Shown in pieces: positions 8,071-16,412 of a stretch of 64,000 bases of DNA. The DNA lies in NCBI RefSeq assembly GCF_005116575.1, contig NZ_SWCN01000003.1:186001-250000 (forward strand). The letters are read 5' to 3'. A program made the position numbers and the translations under genes. Positions within the stretch are counted from its first letter, which is position 1. Each line of letters opens with the position of its first letter. The stretch is from Desulforhopalus sp. IMCC35007. Its GTDB lineage: Bacteria > Desulfobacterota > Desulfobulbia > Desulfobulbales > Desulfocapsaceae. The notes under the pieces are model-generated. The model ran no database searches. It was given only the letters and a program-made list of their open reading frames with translations, and had not been told where the DNA came from.

Positions 8071-9348
8071 TTACTTACTCTGAGAATGCATTAAAGGTTG
8101 CTGAATCCATTGAATTATCTCTGGTTTTCCGCTCTTCACCAGCACGTTAAGTAATTCTTTATCCGTTTTGCAATTATTAATTTTTTTAGAATCCACATGG
8201 AGAAAACTGGCGGCCTTTCCCAATGATATATTGCCATAATGCGCATCCAGACCAAAGGCCTTTGCACCGGCTTGCGTTGCCATTTTCAGGATCATTACAG
8301 CGTCAATCCCCGGGTGATCCGCTGCTACCCGTTGCATTTCAGCCCACATATCAGGCTGAGGGTTAGAGGCTGGGGAATCGGTACCCAGTGCTGGAATAAT
8401 ATCATAATCCAACATTGTTTTCACAGGGGCAACCCCAGAATGTAAAAACGCATTTGAGCCGGGACAGACACAGATTTTCGCGCCCGATTCCTGAACAACA
8501 GCGAGATCCTGATCACTGACACTCACACAATGGACGAGTAATGTCTTTGCGTTGAGTAAGCCAAGCCTGGAAAAATAGTCGATCGTACTGGAACTTTCAG
8601 GAGCGTTCCTGAAAAATTCTCCATCCCACGTTCCACGCTTTTCTAGAAAATCCCGAAATAAACCGGTCTGAGAGGTTATGAAGGAGAGTTCATCCCAAGT
8701 TTCGCTTGTATGCACGGAAAAAATATGTCCCAGGCGATCGCAACGCTCTTTAATTTTCACGAGCAGTTCGGGACGTGTGGAATATGGAGCATGGGCGACA
8801 GCTGCAACAGTGACAGGTAGATTTTCCAGTCTTTTAAAAGAATTCTGGACCGCATCATGGGTGGAGCCAAGAAATTCCAACATATGATACACTTGCGGGA
8901 GATGACTTTCAGCAGGTGGACTGAAAAAAAATTCTGGAATATTGCCGATATCACCAATAAATACCACCCCGGACTCAAATTGTTTTTCTATCTGTCGCTC
9001 CGCAGCAATTCTTATATCTTTTTCAGAAACTGCATTATGTGCGCGTTTTTGAAGTAAATCTTCAACCCAATCGGTAAAACTACTGTTTGCATCGAGTGCA
9101 GTATCTGCATTAAAACACGATAGTTCAAGATGCATATGAGCGTTGACAAGGGCTGGCAACAAAACTCCTGGGTAGCGATGCGTAACAGATGTACTGAAAC
9201 GCTCTGCAACCTTATGCTCAGAACCCACACCGACAATTCTGCCATCCAGAAGAGCAACTGCACCATTTTTGATAAGAGGTTTATCAAAGCTCAGCACCCA
9301 GGGAGCGGTAACGATGAGAACCTCACCTTTTTTCATTACACCTGCCAT
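8071..9348 (-). CDS. mqnX: amidohydrolase, probable aminodeoxyfutalosine deaminase
   Basis: This 425-residue protein is a metal-dependent amidohydrolase of the SAH/MTA deaminase branch. The metal-site motif VNAHMHLELS is in the N-terminal third, HAPYSTRP and SVHTSETWDEL in the middle, then LLVHCVSVS and LGTDSPASNPQPDMW. Its position between mqnC and mqnA points to 6-amino-6-deoxyfutalosine deaminase, which makes futalosine for MqnB-type cleavage. No MTA/SAH nucleosidase gene is visible nearby. A second ATG four codons downstream (MKKGEVLIV) is an equally good start. The general family is secure; the exact substrate is inferred from context. Confidence 0.82.
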   Translation of the reverse strand: MAGVMKKGEVLIVTAPWVLSFDKPLIKNGAVALLDGRIVGVGSEHKVAERFSTSVTHRYPGVLLPALVNAHMHLELSCFNADTALDANSSFTDWVEDLLQKRAHNAVSEKDIRIAAERQIEKQFESGVVFIGDIGNIPEFFFSPPAESHLPQVYHMLEFLGSTHDAVQNSFKRLENLPVTVAAVAHAPYSTRPELLVKIKERCDRLGHIFSVHTSETWDELSFITSQTGLFRDFLEKRGTWDGEFFRNAPESSSTIDYFSRLGLLNAKTLLVHCVSVSDQDLAVVQESGAKICVCPGSNAFLHSGVAPVKTMLDYDIIPALGTDSPASNPQPDMWAEMQRVAADHPGIDAVMILKMATQAGAKAFGLDAHYGNISLGKAASFLHVDSKKINNCKTDKELLNVLVKSGKPEIIQWIQQPLMHSQSK

Positions 9349-9376
9349 AATCTCAGATAGCCTAACCTCAATGGTA

Positions 9377-10432
9377 TTAATCTACCAGGGTGTAATCCAT
9401 TAAACGCTGTCTTGGGACGAATCCGGCGTCAGTAACCAGGCGCCTGATTTCCTGCTCTGTGAGGCGAAAGCTTACCCCTGCTGCTGCCACTACATTTTCT
9501 TCGATCATAGTGCTGCCAAAGTCATTTGCACCAAAGGCCAGGGAAAGTTGGGCAACTTTTGGCCCTTGTGTCACCCACGATGCCTGGATATTATCAAAAT
9601 TGTCGAGGTAAATTCTGGAGAGAGCAAGAGTCTTTAAATATTCAAAAGCACTTGTTTTTTCAAGATCTGCGTATAGGGTATTGTCCGGCTGAAACGGCCA
9701 TGGAATAAATGCGGTAAAGCCGTGGGTTTTGTCCTGGGCATTACGAATTCGTCTCAGGTGCTCCAGGCGCTCTTCTTTGGTTTCCAGATGACCAAACATC
9801 ATGGTAGCAGTCGTCTTCAGCCCCAAACCGTGTGCTGTGGTCATCACTTTGATCCATTCATCTGCCGTACACTTTTTTGGTGCTGTGAGCTGCCTTACCC
9901 TGTCGGAAAGGATTTCGGCACCGCCACCGGGGATAGACCCAAGTCCGGCATCCATCAGACGCTGAATGACCTCCGACAGAGACAGCTCGGAGATTTGGGC
10001 AAAATGATGGATTTCAGGGGGAGAAAATCCGTGGACATGGATTCCGGTCTCCCTCATGTAACGAACCATCTTCTCATAGTATTCTAGGGGCAGATCAGGA
10101 TGAAGCCCACCCTGTAGGAGGATCTGTGTTCCACCAAGGTCCTGGGTTTCTTTGATTTTTTGCCCAATTTCCTCAAAACTCAGCAGATAACCGCCGTCAT
10201 CTTCCGGTCCTTTGTAAAAGGCGCAGAATTTGCAGGCTGAGACGCAGATATCCGTGTAGTTTATATTGCGATCTATCACATAGGTGACGTTCTTTTCAGT
10301 ATGTTTTCGACGCCGAACCATATCCGCCAGAAAACCGATTGTATGCAGATCTGCAGATTGTTCCAGGGTGCGATAATCATCGTCGCTGATTCTGCGGTCA
10401 GCTTCGACTTTATCAATGATGCTCTGAACCAT
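9377..10432 (-). CDS. mqnC: cyclic dehypoxanthinylfutalosine synthase (radical SAM)
   Basis: MqnC is the radical-SAM enzyme that cyclises dehypoxanthinylfutalosine in menaquinone synthesis. In this 351-residue protein the 4Fe-4S ligands are C63, C67 and C70 in CVSACKFCAF. The family segments QGGLHPDLPLEYY, HGFSPPEI and GLGSIPGGGAEILSDRVR follow. The start at 10432 (MVQSII) is favoured by GGGGAGA upstream; an ATG at 10450 overlapping the mqnE stop is the alternative. It is homologous to the adjacent mqnE, as expected for the pair. Confusion with CofG/CofH is possible in principle, but the operon context argues for MqnC. Confidence 0.93.
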   Translation of the reverse strand: MVQSIIDKVEADRRISDDDYRTLEQSADLHTIGFLADMVRRRKHTEKNVTYVIDRNINYTDICVSACKFCAFYKGPEDDGGYLLSFEEIGQKIKETQDLGGTQILLQGGLHPDLPLEYYEKMVRYMRETGIHVHGFSPPEIHHFAQISELSLSEVIQRLMDAGLGSIPGGGAEILSDRVRQLTAPKKCTADEWIKVMTTAHGLGLKTTATMMFGHLETKEERLEHLRRIRNAQDKTHGFTAFIPWPFQPDNTLYADLEKTSAFEYLKTLALSRIYLDNFDNIQASWVTQGPKVAQLSLAFGANDFGSTMIEENVVAAAGVSFRLTEQEIRRLVTDAGFVPRQRLMDYTLVD

Positions 10433-10449
10433 AAAAACTCTCCCCGGCA

Positions 10450-11547
10450 TTATCCGTGCACTTCGATGGTAGTGTACAGAGTGTCCCGCTCAACAGGAAT
10501 TCGGCCAGCCTCTTTAATAAGTCGAATAAGAGTTTCACTTCCGATACCCTGTTCGGTTTCAGCTCCTGCCATATGAGTGATCACCTCTTCTTTTACCGTT
10601 CCATCCATATCATCTGCACCAAAAGAGAGTGCAAGCTGTGCCATTTTCGGACCGATCATCACCCAGTAAGCTTTTATATGGGGAAAATTATCAAGAAGCA
10701 AGCGGGCAACCGCTATATTTTTCAGATCATCAATGCCGGTGGTCCGTGACAGGTCGGACATCTTGGTGTTTTTAGGGTGAAAGGCAAGTGGGATAAAGGC
10801 GAGAAAACCGTTGGTTTCATCCTGAGCTTTTCGTAACGCCAGAAGATGTTCCAGACGCTCGTCAATGGTTTCAATATGCCCATAGAGCATGGTGGCATTG
10901 GTATACAACCCCTGCCTGTGGGCAGTTTGGGCAATCTCCAGCCACTGATCACCCGGTATTTTCTTCTCACAGGTTATCTCACGGATTCTTGGGCTAAAGA
11001 CCTCGGCTCCCCCACCCGGCAATGATCCCAGACCTGCGGCTTTTAATAACTCAAGAGTCTCCACTATAGATTTGCCGGCAAGGTCTGCCAGATGTGCAAT
11101 TTCTACACAGGTAAAGGCCTGGATATGCAACTCAGGCTTCACCTCCTTAATGCCTTTGAGTAACTCAATATAATATTCAAAAGGAAGATCGGGGTGAATA
11201 CCACCAACCATATGGATCTCTGTAATTGGCTCACCAAGCCTCTCTCTTACCTTTTGCTTGACATCCTCAACACTCATCTCATAGGCAAGGTTTGAATCTT
11301 TTTCGCAACCAAAGGCACAGAACTTACAGAGATTAGTACAAATATTTGAGTAATTTATGTGCTGATTATAGATAAAATAGGTGTTGTCGCCATTCTTTCG
11401 GTTTCGTACAATGTTGGCGAGATACCCTAGAGCGAGAATATCATCACATTCATATAACTTTTTACCATCTTCAAGACTGAGACGCTCGTTGTTGTTTACC
11501 TTGTTGAGGATCTCACCAAGGCCTCTTTCACAAATTATTTTTTCCAT
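10450..11547 (-). CDS. mqnE: aminofutalosine synthase (radical SAM)
   Basis: MqnE couples the MqnA product to adenosine from SAM to make aminofutalosine. The 365-residue protein has the radical-SAM cluster at C70, C74 and C77 (CTNLCKFCAF), then MVGGIHPDLPFEYY, IQAFTCVEIAHLA and GLGSLPGGGAEVFSPRIREI, which distinguish it from MqnC. It is the first gene of the menaquinone cluster. Its ATG lies only a few bases beyond the T-run of the terminator at the end of the sigma-factor gene, and no clear ribosome binding site is seen before it. Either the start is further inside or translation initiates weakly. Confidence 0.93.
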   Translation of the reverse strand: MEKIICERGLGEILNKVNNNERLSLEDGKKLYECDDILALGYLANIVRNRKNGDNTYFIYNQHINYSNICTNLCKFCAFGCEKDSNLAYEMSVEDVKQKVRERLGEPITEIHMVGGIHPDLPFEYYIELLKGIKEVKPELHIQAFTCVEIAHLADLAGKSIVETLELLKAAGLGSLPGGGAEVFSPRIREITCEKKIPGDQWLEIAQTAHRQGLYTNATMLYGHIETIDERLEHLLALRKAQDETNGFLAFIPLAFHPKNTKMSDLSRTTGIDDLKNIAVARLLLDNFPHIKAYWVMIGPKMAQLALSFGADDMDGTVKEEVITHMAGAETEQGIGSETLIRLIKEAGRIPVERDTLYTTIEVHG

Positions 11548-11553
11548 GATAAC

Positions 11554-11579
11554 AAAAAAGCCGGGTTATTAACCCGGCT
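11554..11579 (-). terminator. intrinsic terminator between sigma factor gene and mqnE
   Basis: On the minus strand GCCGGGTT pairs with AACCCGGC (11560-11567 with 11571-11578) around a 3-base loop, followed by six T residues. It follows the sigma-factor stop codon by about 20 bases and ends only 6 bases before the mqnE ATG, so it may also modulate readthrough into mqnE. Confidence 0.85.
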
Positions 11580-11601
11580 CAAACATTGTGGTATTTGGAT
11601 T

Positions 11602-12930
11602 TCAATCGATAAAAAACTTTAACTTATCTCTACGGCTGGAGTGACGAAGACGGTTCAGTGCTTTCTTTTCAATCTGCCTGATCCGCTCTCTCGAAACATT
11701 GAATAATTTACCGATCTCTTCAAGCGTATACTCAGCTTTCTCGCCGATTCCAAAACGCAGTCTTATAATCTTTTCTTCACGTTCACTGAGTGTTTCGAGG
11801 ATATCATTTACCCGACCGGAAAGCTCTCTTGTCTGCACCGCATCATATGGTGACTGGGATTCCTGATTTTCGAGAAAATCTCCCAGGGTTGATTCATCGT
11901 CACCCACTGGGGTTTCAAGGGAAATAGGTTCTCTTGAGGCCTCCAGAATAGAAAGAATTTTATCCATAGGCAGACTGGTTGCCTTGGATATTTCAAGAGG
12001 GGTCGGCTCTCGGCCAAGCTCTTTAAAGAGCGCGTAAAATGCTTTAAAAAACTGGCTGCGTAGCTCAAGAAAATGCACAGGAAGCCGAATAGTTCTCGTT
12101 TTATCAAGAATAGCTCGGGTAATAGCCTGGCGGATCCACCAGCTCGCATAGGTGGAGAACTTGTTTCCTTTAGTATAATCAAAACGAAATACAGCCCGCA
12201 TAAGACCAAGATTACCTTCCTGAATCAGGTCAGCAAGGGTGAGTCCCTGATGCATATATCTCTTGGCAATTGAAACAACCAGCCTGAGATTAGCCCTGAT
12301 CATTGTGTCTTTTGCAACTTCAATTGACCTGCTGTACGCTTCAAGTTTAGCCTGAAGCTCGAATAAACCTCGTATTTCAGGATATTTTTTTGAGGTACTT
12401 ATAACATTGTAGCGCATGAAATTGAGCTGCTGTTTTTTAGGCTTGAGGGTCGGGTCCCGTTTTTCCCACAAATCGATACGTTCACGAAGCAGTTGAATTT
12501 CTCGTACACCTGACTCGTCCTCTCGTATCGCTTCAATAATAGCCTCAAATCCCTGTCTTATGGTCTTGGAATATTTTGCTTCTTCTTCAGGGGTAAGCAG
12601 GTCAAAACGTCCCATTTCTCTGAGATAAGTGGTCGTCGTTTCTTCTGCTTCGTGAGCCTCATCATCACCGGCGTTGGCTTGAGAATCTGCAACGGGGTCT
12701 GATGATGAATCGCTATTTTTTTCCCAGACTTCGCCGGAAAGAGTGCGCTTTTCACCATCTTTTTCAACAGTTACAATTTCAATCGAATGGGCGCCAAGGA
12801 AATTAAAAATTGATTCAATCTCATTAGCATCTTTTATTTCTTCAGGAAGCAGTTCATTGAGATCATCAAAACTGATACATCCCTCCTGTTTCCCTGCTTT
12901 TAGTAGGTTTTCTTTAAGTTCAGGCAGCAC
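11602..12930 (-). CDS. RNA polymerase sigma-70 family factor, RpoD-like, short form
   Basis: The 442-residue protein has a region 1.1-like N-terminus (residues 5-55), region 1.2 with TTYLREMGRFDLLTPEEEA, and a complete region 2 with RLVVSIAKRYMHQGLTLADL and ASWWIRQAITRAI. Region 3 follows, then region 4 with LRFGIGEKAEYTLEEIG and SRERIRQIEKKALNRL. It directs RNA polymerase to promoters. It is shorter than typical RpoD (about 600 residues) because the non-conserved insert between 1.2 and 2 is reduced. It could be the housekeeping factor or a second group 1/2 sigma; the window does not decide. It is followed by a terminator and the menaquinone genes, and preceded by a minus-strand hairpin at 13044-13076. 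Confidence 0.9.
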   Translation of the reverse strand: MLPELKENLLKAGKQEGCISFDDLNELLPEEIKDANEIESIFNFLGAHSIEIVTVEKDGEKRTLSGEVWEKNSDSSSDPVADSQANAGDDEAHEAEETTTTYLREMGRFDLLTPEEEAKYSKTIRQGFEAIIEAIREDESGVREIQLLRERIDLWEKRDPTLKPKKQQLNFMRYNVISTSKKYPEIRGLFELQAKLEAYSRSIEVAKDTMIRANLRLVVSIAKRYMHQGLTLADLIQEGNLGLMRAVFRFDYTKGNKFSTYASWWIRQAITRAILDKTRTIRLPVHFLELRSQFFKAFYALFKELGREPTPLEISKATSLPMDKILSILEASREPISLETPVGDDESTLGDFLENQESQSPYDAVQTRELSGRVNDILETLSEREEKIIRLRFGIGEKAEYTLEEIGKLFNVSRERIRQIEKKALNRLRHSSRRDKLKFFID

Positions 12931-13043
12931 TAGACACCCACTCCATATCTTGAATTTTAAGGACTATCTATTGTACAATCAGCTGGAAGTGACTGAATCA
13001 ATAGCCTCAAGAATCACCAAAGGGTCGTTTGAAGATTTTTGAC

Positions 13044-13076
13044 AAAAAAAAAGCTGACGAGACAGAACTCGTTAGC
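13044..13076 (-). terminator. minus-strand terminator-like hairpin upstream of sigma gene
   Basis: On the minus strand GCTAACGAG (13076-13068) pairs with CTCGTCAGC (13061-13053), with one G-T wobble and a 6-base loop, and is followed by nine T residues. No gene is seen to the right on this strand, so the terminated transcript would come from 13077-13276. A leader attenuator for the sigma gene or an unannotated small RNA is possible. The rest of 12931-13276 shows nothing else recognisable. Confidence 0.7.
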
Positions 13077-13276
13077 ATGTAGTAAACTCAGAATCTCGTA
13101 TGTATACACCATATGTCTAGAAAATGCAATTTTTAAAAATAGAAACACCCTTAGATCCCATAGCTGTTTTCTCACCATGAACTATAGTATGCACTCATAA
13201 ATTCATTTTCAACTAAAACAAGACTTTTTCTTTTGAGTCTTTAAAGCTGTTATCCCTCCAGACAAGGAACCCAATC

Positions 13277-14824
13277 ATGATACCTCATCGCTCCAGTGGC
13301 ATTCTCTTACACCTCACCTCACTTCCCTCTCGTTATGGTATAGGTGATATGGGACCTTCGAGTTATGATTTTATAGAATTTCTTAAAAATAGTGAACAGA
13401 CCTATTGGCAATTCCTGCCGACAAACCCCACCTACGGTCAGTTTGATCACTCTCCCTACATGTCAAATTCCGCCTTTGCCGGCAATCCGCTGTTCATTTC
13501 GCCGGACCTTCTGGTCAGCGCTGGGTACCTTAATCGAGCTGAGATCGTCAATGTGCCTGATTTTTCAGTCTATACAACGGAATTTTCCAAGGTCGTGCCT
13601 TTTAAGTGTGCACTCCTAGAAAAGGCCTTCACAAATTTTCAACAGGCCCCCCCTGCTGTTTATCAAGAATTCATCAAAGGCAATGACTGGCTTGACGACT
13701 ATGCTCTTTTTATGGTCGCAAAAGAACTCTACGCGCAACAGGGCTGGTTTGCCTGGCCAGAAAAAATCGCCAAAAGAGACCAGGAGGCACTGACGCTTCT
13801 CGCCAAAGCCAATCGTGCAAGAATAGAATACTACTATTTCGAACAATTCGAATACTTCAGGCAATGGAATCTTTTAAAAAATCAGTGTCAGAAGAACGGC
13901 ATACGTCTGTTTGGTGATCTGCCAATCTATGTCAGCTATGACAGTGTTGATGTATGGGCCAACCAGAACCTGTTTACCCTTGACCCAGTAACCCTGAGGC
14001 CTACACACGTCTCCGGTGTTCCACCCGATTATTTCAGTGAAACTGGACAGAGATGGGGAAACCCTTTATACAAATGGCAAAGCCAATCTGCAGAAATTCA
14101 GGAAAATCTCACTGATTGGTGGATCGCAAGACTGGCACATCTCTTCACTCAGGTTGATGTCGCAAGGATTGACCATTTCCGTGGTTTTGAATCCTATTGG
14201 GCCATCCCAGAAGAGAATGAAACGGCAATCAACGGAACCTGGCTCAAGGGGCCGGGTATAAAATTTTTTCATGAGGTCAAATCACGCCTTGGCCAGCTGG
14301 ATATTATTGCAGAAGATCTTGGTATAATTACCCAGGATGTGGTGAAACTAAGAGACGATCTGGGATTTCCTGGGATGAAGATCCTTCAATTTGCCTTTGA
14401 TGGCAATCCGGAAAACTCCTTTCTCCCCCACAATTACGATACCAACAACTGTGTCGTCTATACAGGCACCCATGACAACGATACCACTGTGGGTTGGTAC
14501 TTAAGTGACAAGATAACCGATCAACAGCGTGCAACTGTTAAACGTGCAGCAAACCGGCAACCCAATGACAGTTCGCCCATTCATCAGGATCTTATGTATC
14601 TTGCGCAATCCTCTACCAGTAAACTTTCCATATTCCCTCTCCAGGATGTCCTGGGATTTGGTAACGACTGCAAGATGAACAGCCCTGGCCAGCCAACAGG
14701 AAACTGGCGATGGAGATGCAGTAAAGAATTTTTCACACCTGCGGTGGAAAACTATCTCGCTGAAACTACAATTCGTTTTGGCCGAAACAGAAAAGAGCAC
14801 ACTCTGCTCCAGTCTGCAGATTGA
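13277..14824 (+). CDS. malQ: 4-alpha-glucanotransferase (amylomaltase)
   Basis: MalQ transfers glucan segments between alpha-1,4-glucans in glycogen or maltodextrin metabolism. The 515-residue protein is a standard GH77 length. It starts with HRSSGILLHLTSLPSRYGIGD, and then shows LFGDLPIYVSYDSVDVWAN and GVPPDYFSETGQRWGNPLY. The nucleophile region is RIDHFRGFESYW, the acid/base is in IIAEDLGIIT, and the transition-state Asp is in YTGTHDNDTTVGWY. All catalytic motifs look intact. It stands alone on the plus strand, separated by 346 bases from the divergent sigma factor gene. It is the last chromosomal protein gene before the tRNA and the ICE. Confidence 0.95.
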   Translation: MIPHRSSGILLHLTSLPSRYGIGDMGPSSYDFIEFLKNSEQTYWQFLPTNPTYGQFDHSPYMSNSAFAGNPLFISPDLLVSAGYLNRAEIVNVPDFSVYTTEFSKVVPFKCALLEKAFTNFQQAPPAVYQEFIKGNDWLDDYALFMVAKELYAQQGWFAWPEKIAKRDQEALTLLAKANRARIEYYYFEQFEYFRQWNLLKNQCQKNGIRLFGDLPIYVSYDSVDVWANQNLFTLDPVTLRPTHVSGVPPDYFSETGQRWGNPLYKWQSQSAEIQENLTDWWIARLAHLFTQVDVARIDHFRGFESYWAIPEENETAINGTWLKGPGIKFFHEVKSRLGQLDIIAEDLGIITQDVVKLRDDLGFPGMKILQFAFDGNPENSFLPHNYDTNNCVVYTGTHDNDTTVGWYLSDKITDQQRATVKRAANRQPNDSSPIHQDLMYLAQSSTSKLSIFPLQDVLGFGNDCKMNSPGQPTGNWRWRCSKEFFTPAVENYLAETTIRFGRNRKEHTLLQSAD

Positions 14825-14920
14825 TGGCTTCTTTAATATTTTCGCTCAACGTATTCCAGCAGGGGAAAATAGAAATATTGAAATTTTTTAATCTGCAACA
14901 AAATAACCAAGAACTATTTA

Positions 14921-14949
14921 TTGACATCAGGTCAAAGGTCATGTATAAA
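14921..14949 (+). promoter_or_regulatory. sigma-70 promoter of tRNA-Glu
   Basis: A consensus -35 box TTGACA (14921-14926) and a TATAAA -10 box (14944-14949) are separated by 17 bases. The tRNA 5' end lies 10 bases beyond the -10 box. This is a near-ideal housekeeping promoter for the tRNA gene. Confidence 0.85.
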
Positions 14950-14959
14950 CACGCCTGCT

Positions 14960-15035
14960 GGCCCCATCGTCTAGTGGCCTAGGACACTGGCCTCTCACGC
15001 CGGTAACAGGGGTTCGAGTCCCCTTGGGGTCACCA
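14960..15035 (+). tRNA. tRNA-Glu (anticodon CTC)
   Basis: The gene folds as a full cloverleaf. Acceptor GGCCCCA pairs with TGGGGTC (one G-T pair), the anticodon stem CTGGC pairs with GCCGG around the loop CTCTCAC (anticodon CTC), and the T arm is AGGGG-TTCGAGT-CCCCT. The 3' CCA is encoded (15033-15035). It has its own promoter at 14921-14949. The ICE integrase gene begins its 3' end only 8 bases downstream, so the tRNA 3' end is the probable attachment site and is kept functional after integration. Confidence 0.95.
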
Positions 15036-15042
15036 AGTAAAT

Positions 15043-16101
15043 TCAACCACTTACGCTGATTTCCTGGGAAATATTTTTCTCCCAGGTGGTCGCTAGGTGG
15101 TTTTTTACTTTTGGCAACACCTGTAACGCCGGCCGTACTGATTCAATCCTGCGAATATATCTTTCAGTCGTTGAAAGATTTTTATGTCGCAAGATAGTTT
15201 GAATATCAATCATTGCGACCCCTTCTCTGGCAAGGATACTTGCACTTAAGTGCCTGATGGCATGCAAGCCAAAATGTTTTACCTGTGCACGCCGGCAGAG
15301 ATTCTTCATCCAGTGGAGACGAGTTGTAAAGGGTTGGAGTGTCTCAGGGTCAGGAAATACCCATGTATCACTCTTTCGCTTATCTTTCTGTATCGATAAA
15401 GCGTTGAAGAGATCTTCAGTCAACGGAAGCCATGACGATTCCCATGATCCATCTTTTGTTTTCCGGGTATATAGCCTTATTTTCACCCCGGCAAAATCTA
15501 CATCTTCCCACTGCAACCTGAACAATTCCGATTTTCGAGCGGCAAGATGCAGATAACCGAGCAACATTGTTGCATCTTGTTCTGTCCAAGCAGCCTCATA
15601 TACTTTCCAAAAGTCTCCCTCAGATGGCACATATCGCGGTTGCTTTTTCTCTGGAAATCGTTCCACCAGGCACGGATTATCTTTAGGAAGCTGTAAGTAT
15701 TTAATACCCCAGTTCCATGCAGCCACAAGATTTTTACGATCTTTATTGGCGGCATACCCTGACCGAGTGATACTTTGGTTCTGAAGTTGTCTTAGTACAA
15801 TCCCTGCTGTCAGTTGCACGACAGATAAGTTCTTATCAACACCCCGAAAGAAAAATTTAAAAGCAGACTTTTTTTCCTGATAAGTCTTGCTCACAAACTT
15901 TACCTCAGCAAAATCCAGATAACGTATTGCCCATTCACCCAAAGATATTGTGGGTGTCAATGAGATGACTCGGTTGTTCTCTTCCACCTCCCATTCGACG
16001 GCTTCCCTTTTGGTCGCAAAGGACCTCCGCACGACCTGGTTGTTGATCTTGACTTGCGCCAGCCATGGTTTCTTGCTTTTTTCTTTGCGCTTGTATGGCA
16101 T
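15043..16101 (-). CDS. tyrosine recombinase / integrase of the ICE
   Basis: The 352-residue protein has an N-terminal Arm-binding-like segment (KSKKPWLAQVKINNQVVRRS), a core-binding domain at about 50-150 and a catalytic domain with the tyrosine-recombinase residues. These are R189 (in HLAARKSELFRLQW), H280 and R283 (GLHAIRHL), H306 (ILRHKN) and nucleophile Y315 (TTERYI). All appear intact. Its stop lies 8 bases from the CCA end of tRNA-Glu, the usual arrangement for an integrase that uses that tRNA as attB. It overlaps the upstream HTH gene by 167 bases, so the two are probably cotranscribed and translationally linked. Confidence 0.92.
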   Translation of the reverse strand: MPYKRKEKSKKPWLAQVKINNQVVRRSFATKREAVEWEVEENNRVISLTPTISLGEWAIRYLDFAEVKFVSKTYQEKKSAFKFFFRGVDKNLSVVQLTAGIVLRQLQNQSITRSGYAANKDRKNLVAAWNWGIKYLQLPKDNPCLVERFPEKKQPRYVPSEGDFWKVYEAAWTEQDATMLLGYLHLAARKSELFRLQWEDVDFAGVKIRLYTRKTKDGSWESSWLPLTEDLFNALSIQKDKRKSDTWVFPDPETLQPFTTRLHWMKNLCRRAQVKHFGLHAIRHLSASILAREGVAMIDIQTILRHKNLSTTERYIRRIESVRPALQVLPKVKNHLATTWEKNISQEISVSG

Positions 16102-16249
16102 AAGCTACCTCCTCCTCAAAAAATAATATTTTTCGAGGCCCCAAGCGCACTCCTCCAAGTTCAGCATAATACTTGCGGACAGTACGCACGTCAAGATTCA
16201 AGCGATCAGCAAGTTCCTGAGGGGTTAGTGGTTTTTGTAATTTTCTCAT
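15935..16249 (-). CDS. small HTH DNA-binding protein overlapping integrase (possible excisionase)
   Basis: The first 60 residues form a helix-turn-helix domain: LTPQELADRLNLDVRTVRKY, then a wing-like GGVRLGPRKILFFEEEVAYAIQ. The remaining 40 residues run through the start of the integrase gene in another frame and look like a passive tail. Small HTH proteins directly before integrase genes often act as excisionases or integrase regulators; that role here is inference. The 167-base overlap is unusual. Nothing clear was seen in 16250-16412. Confidence 0.6.
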   Translation of the reverse strand: MRKLQKPLTPQELADRLNLDVRTVRKYYAELGGVRLGPRKILFFEEEVAYAIQAQRKKQETMAGASQDQQPGRAEVLCDQKGSRRMGGGREQPSHLIDTHNIFG

Positions 16250-16412
16250 TTACTTTAGGAAGGTTATATTTCCAAAACAAACCCATTTATTAGAAGCCGC
16301 TAGCTCAAGTATACGGTTGCCTTTTGTTGTTCCAGTTTGGCAAACTGACAAAAACGAGAGCCCAAGCTGTTTCATGCACTTCTGTACCCTGTTATCATTA
16401 GAGTTTTTTAAA

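Noticed and set aside
9377-11547. The two radical-SAM genes considered as F420 synthase CofG/CofH
   Set aside because: They lie in one operon with mqnA, an aminofutalosine deaminase, UbiX and UbiA genes, which fits menaquinone synthesis and not F420.
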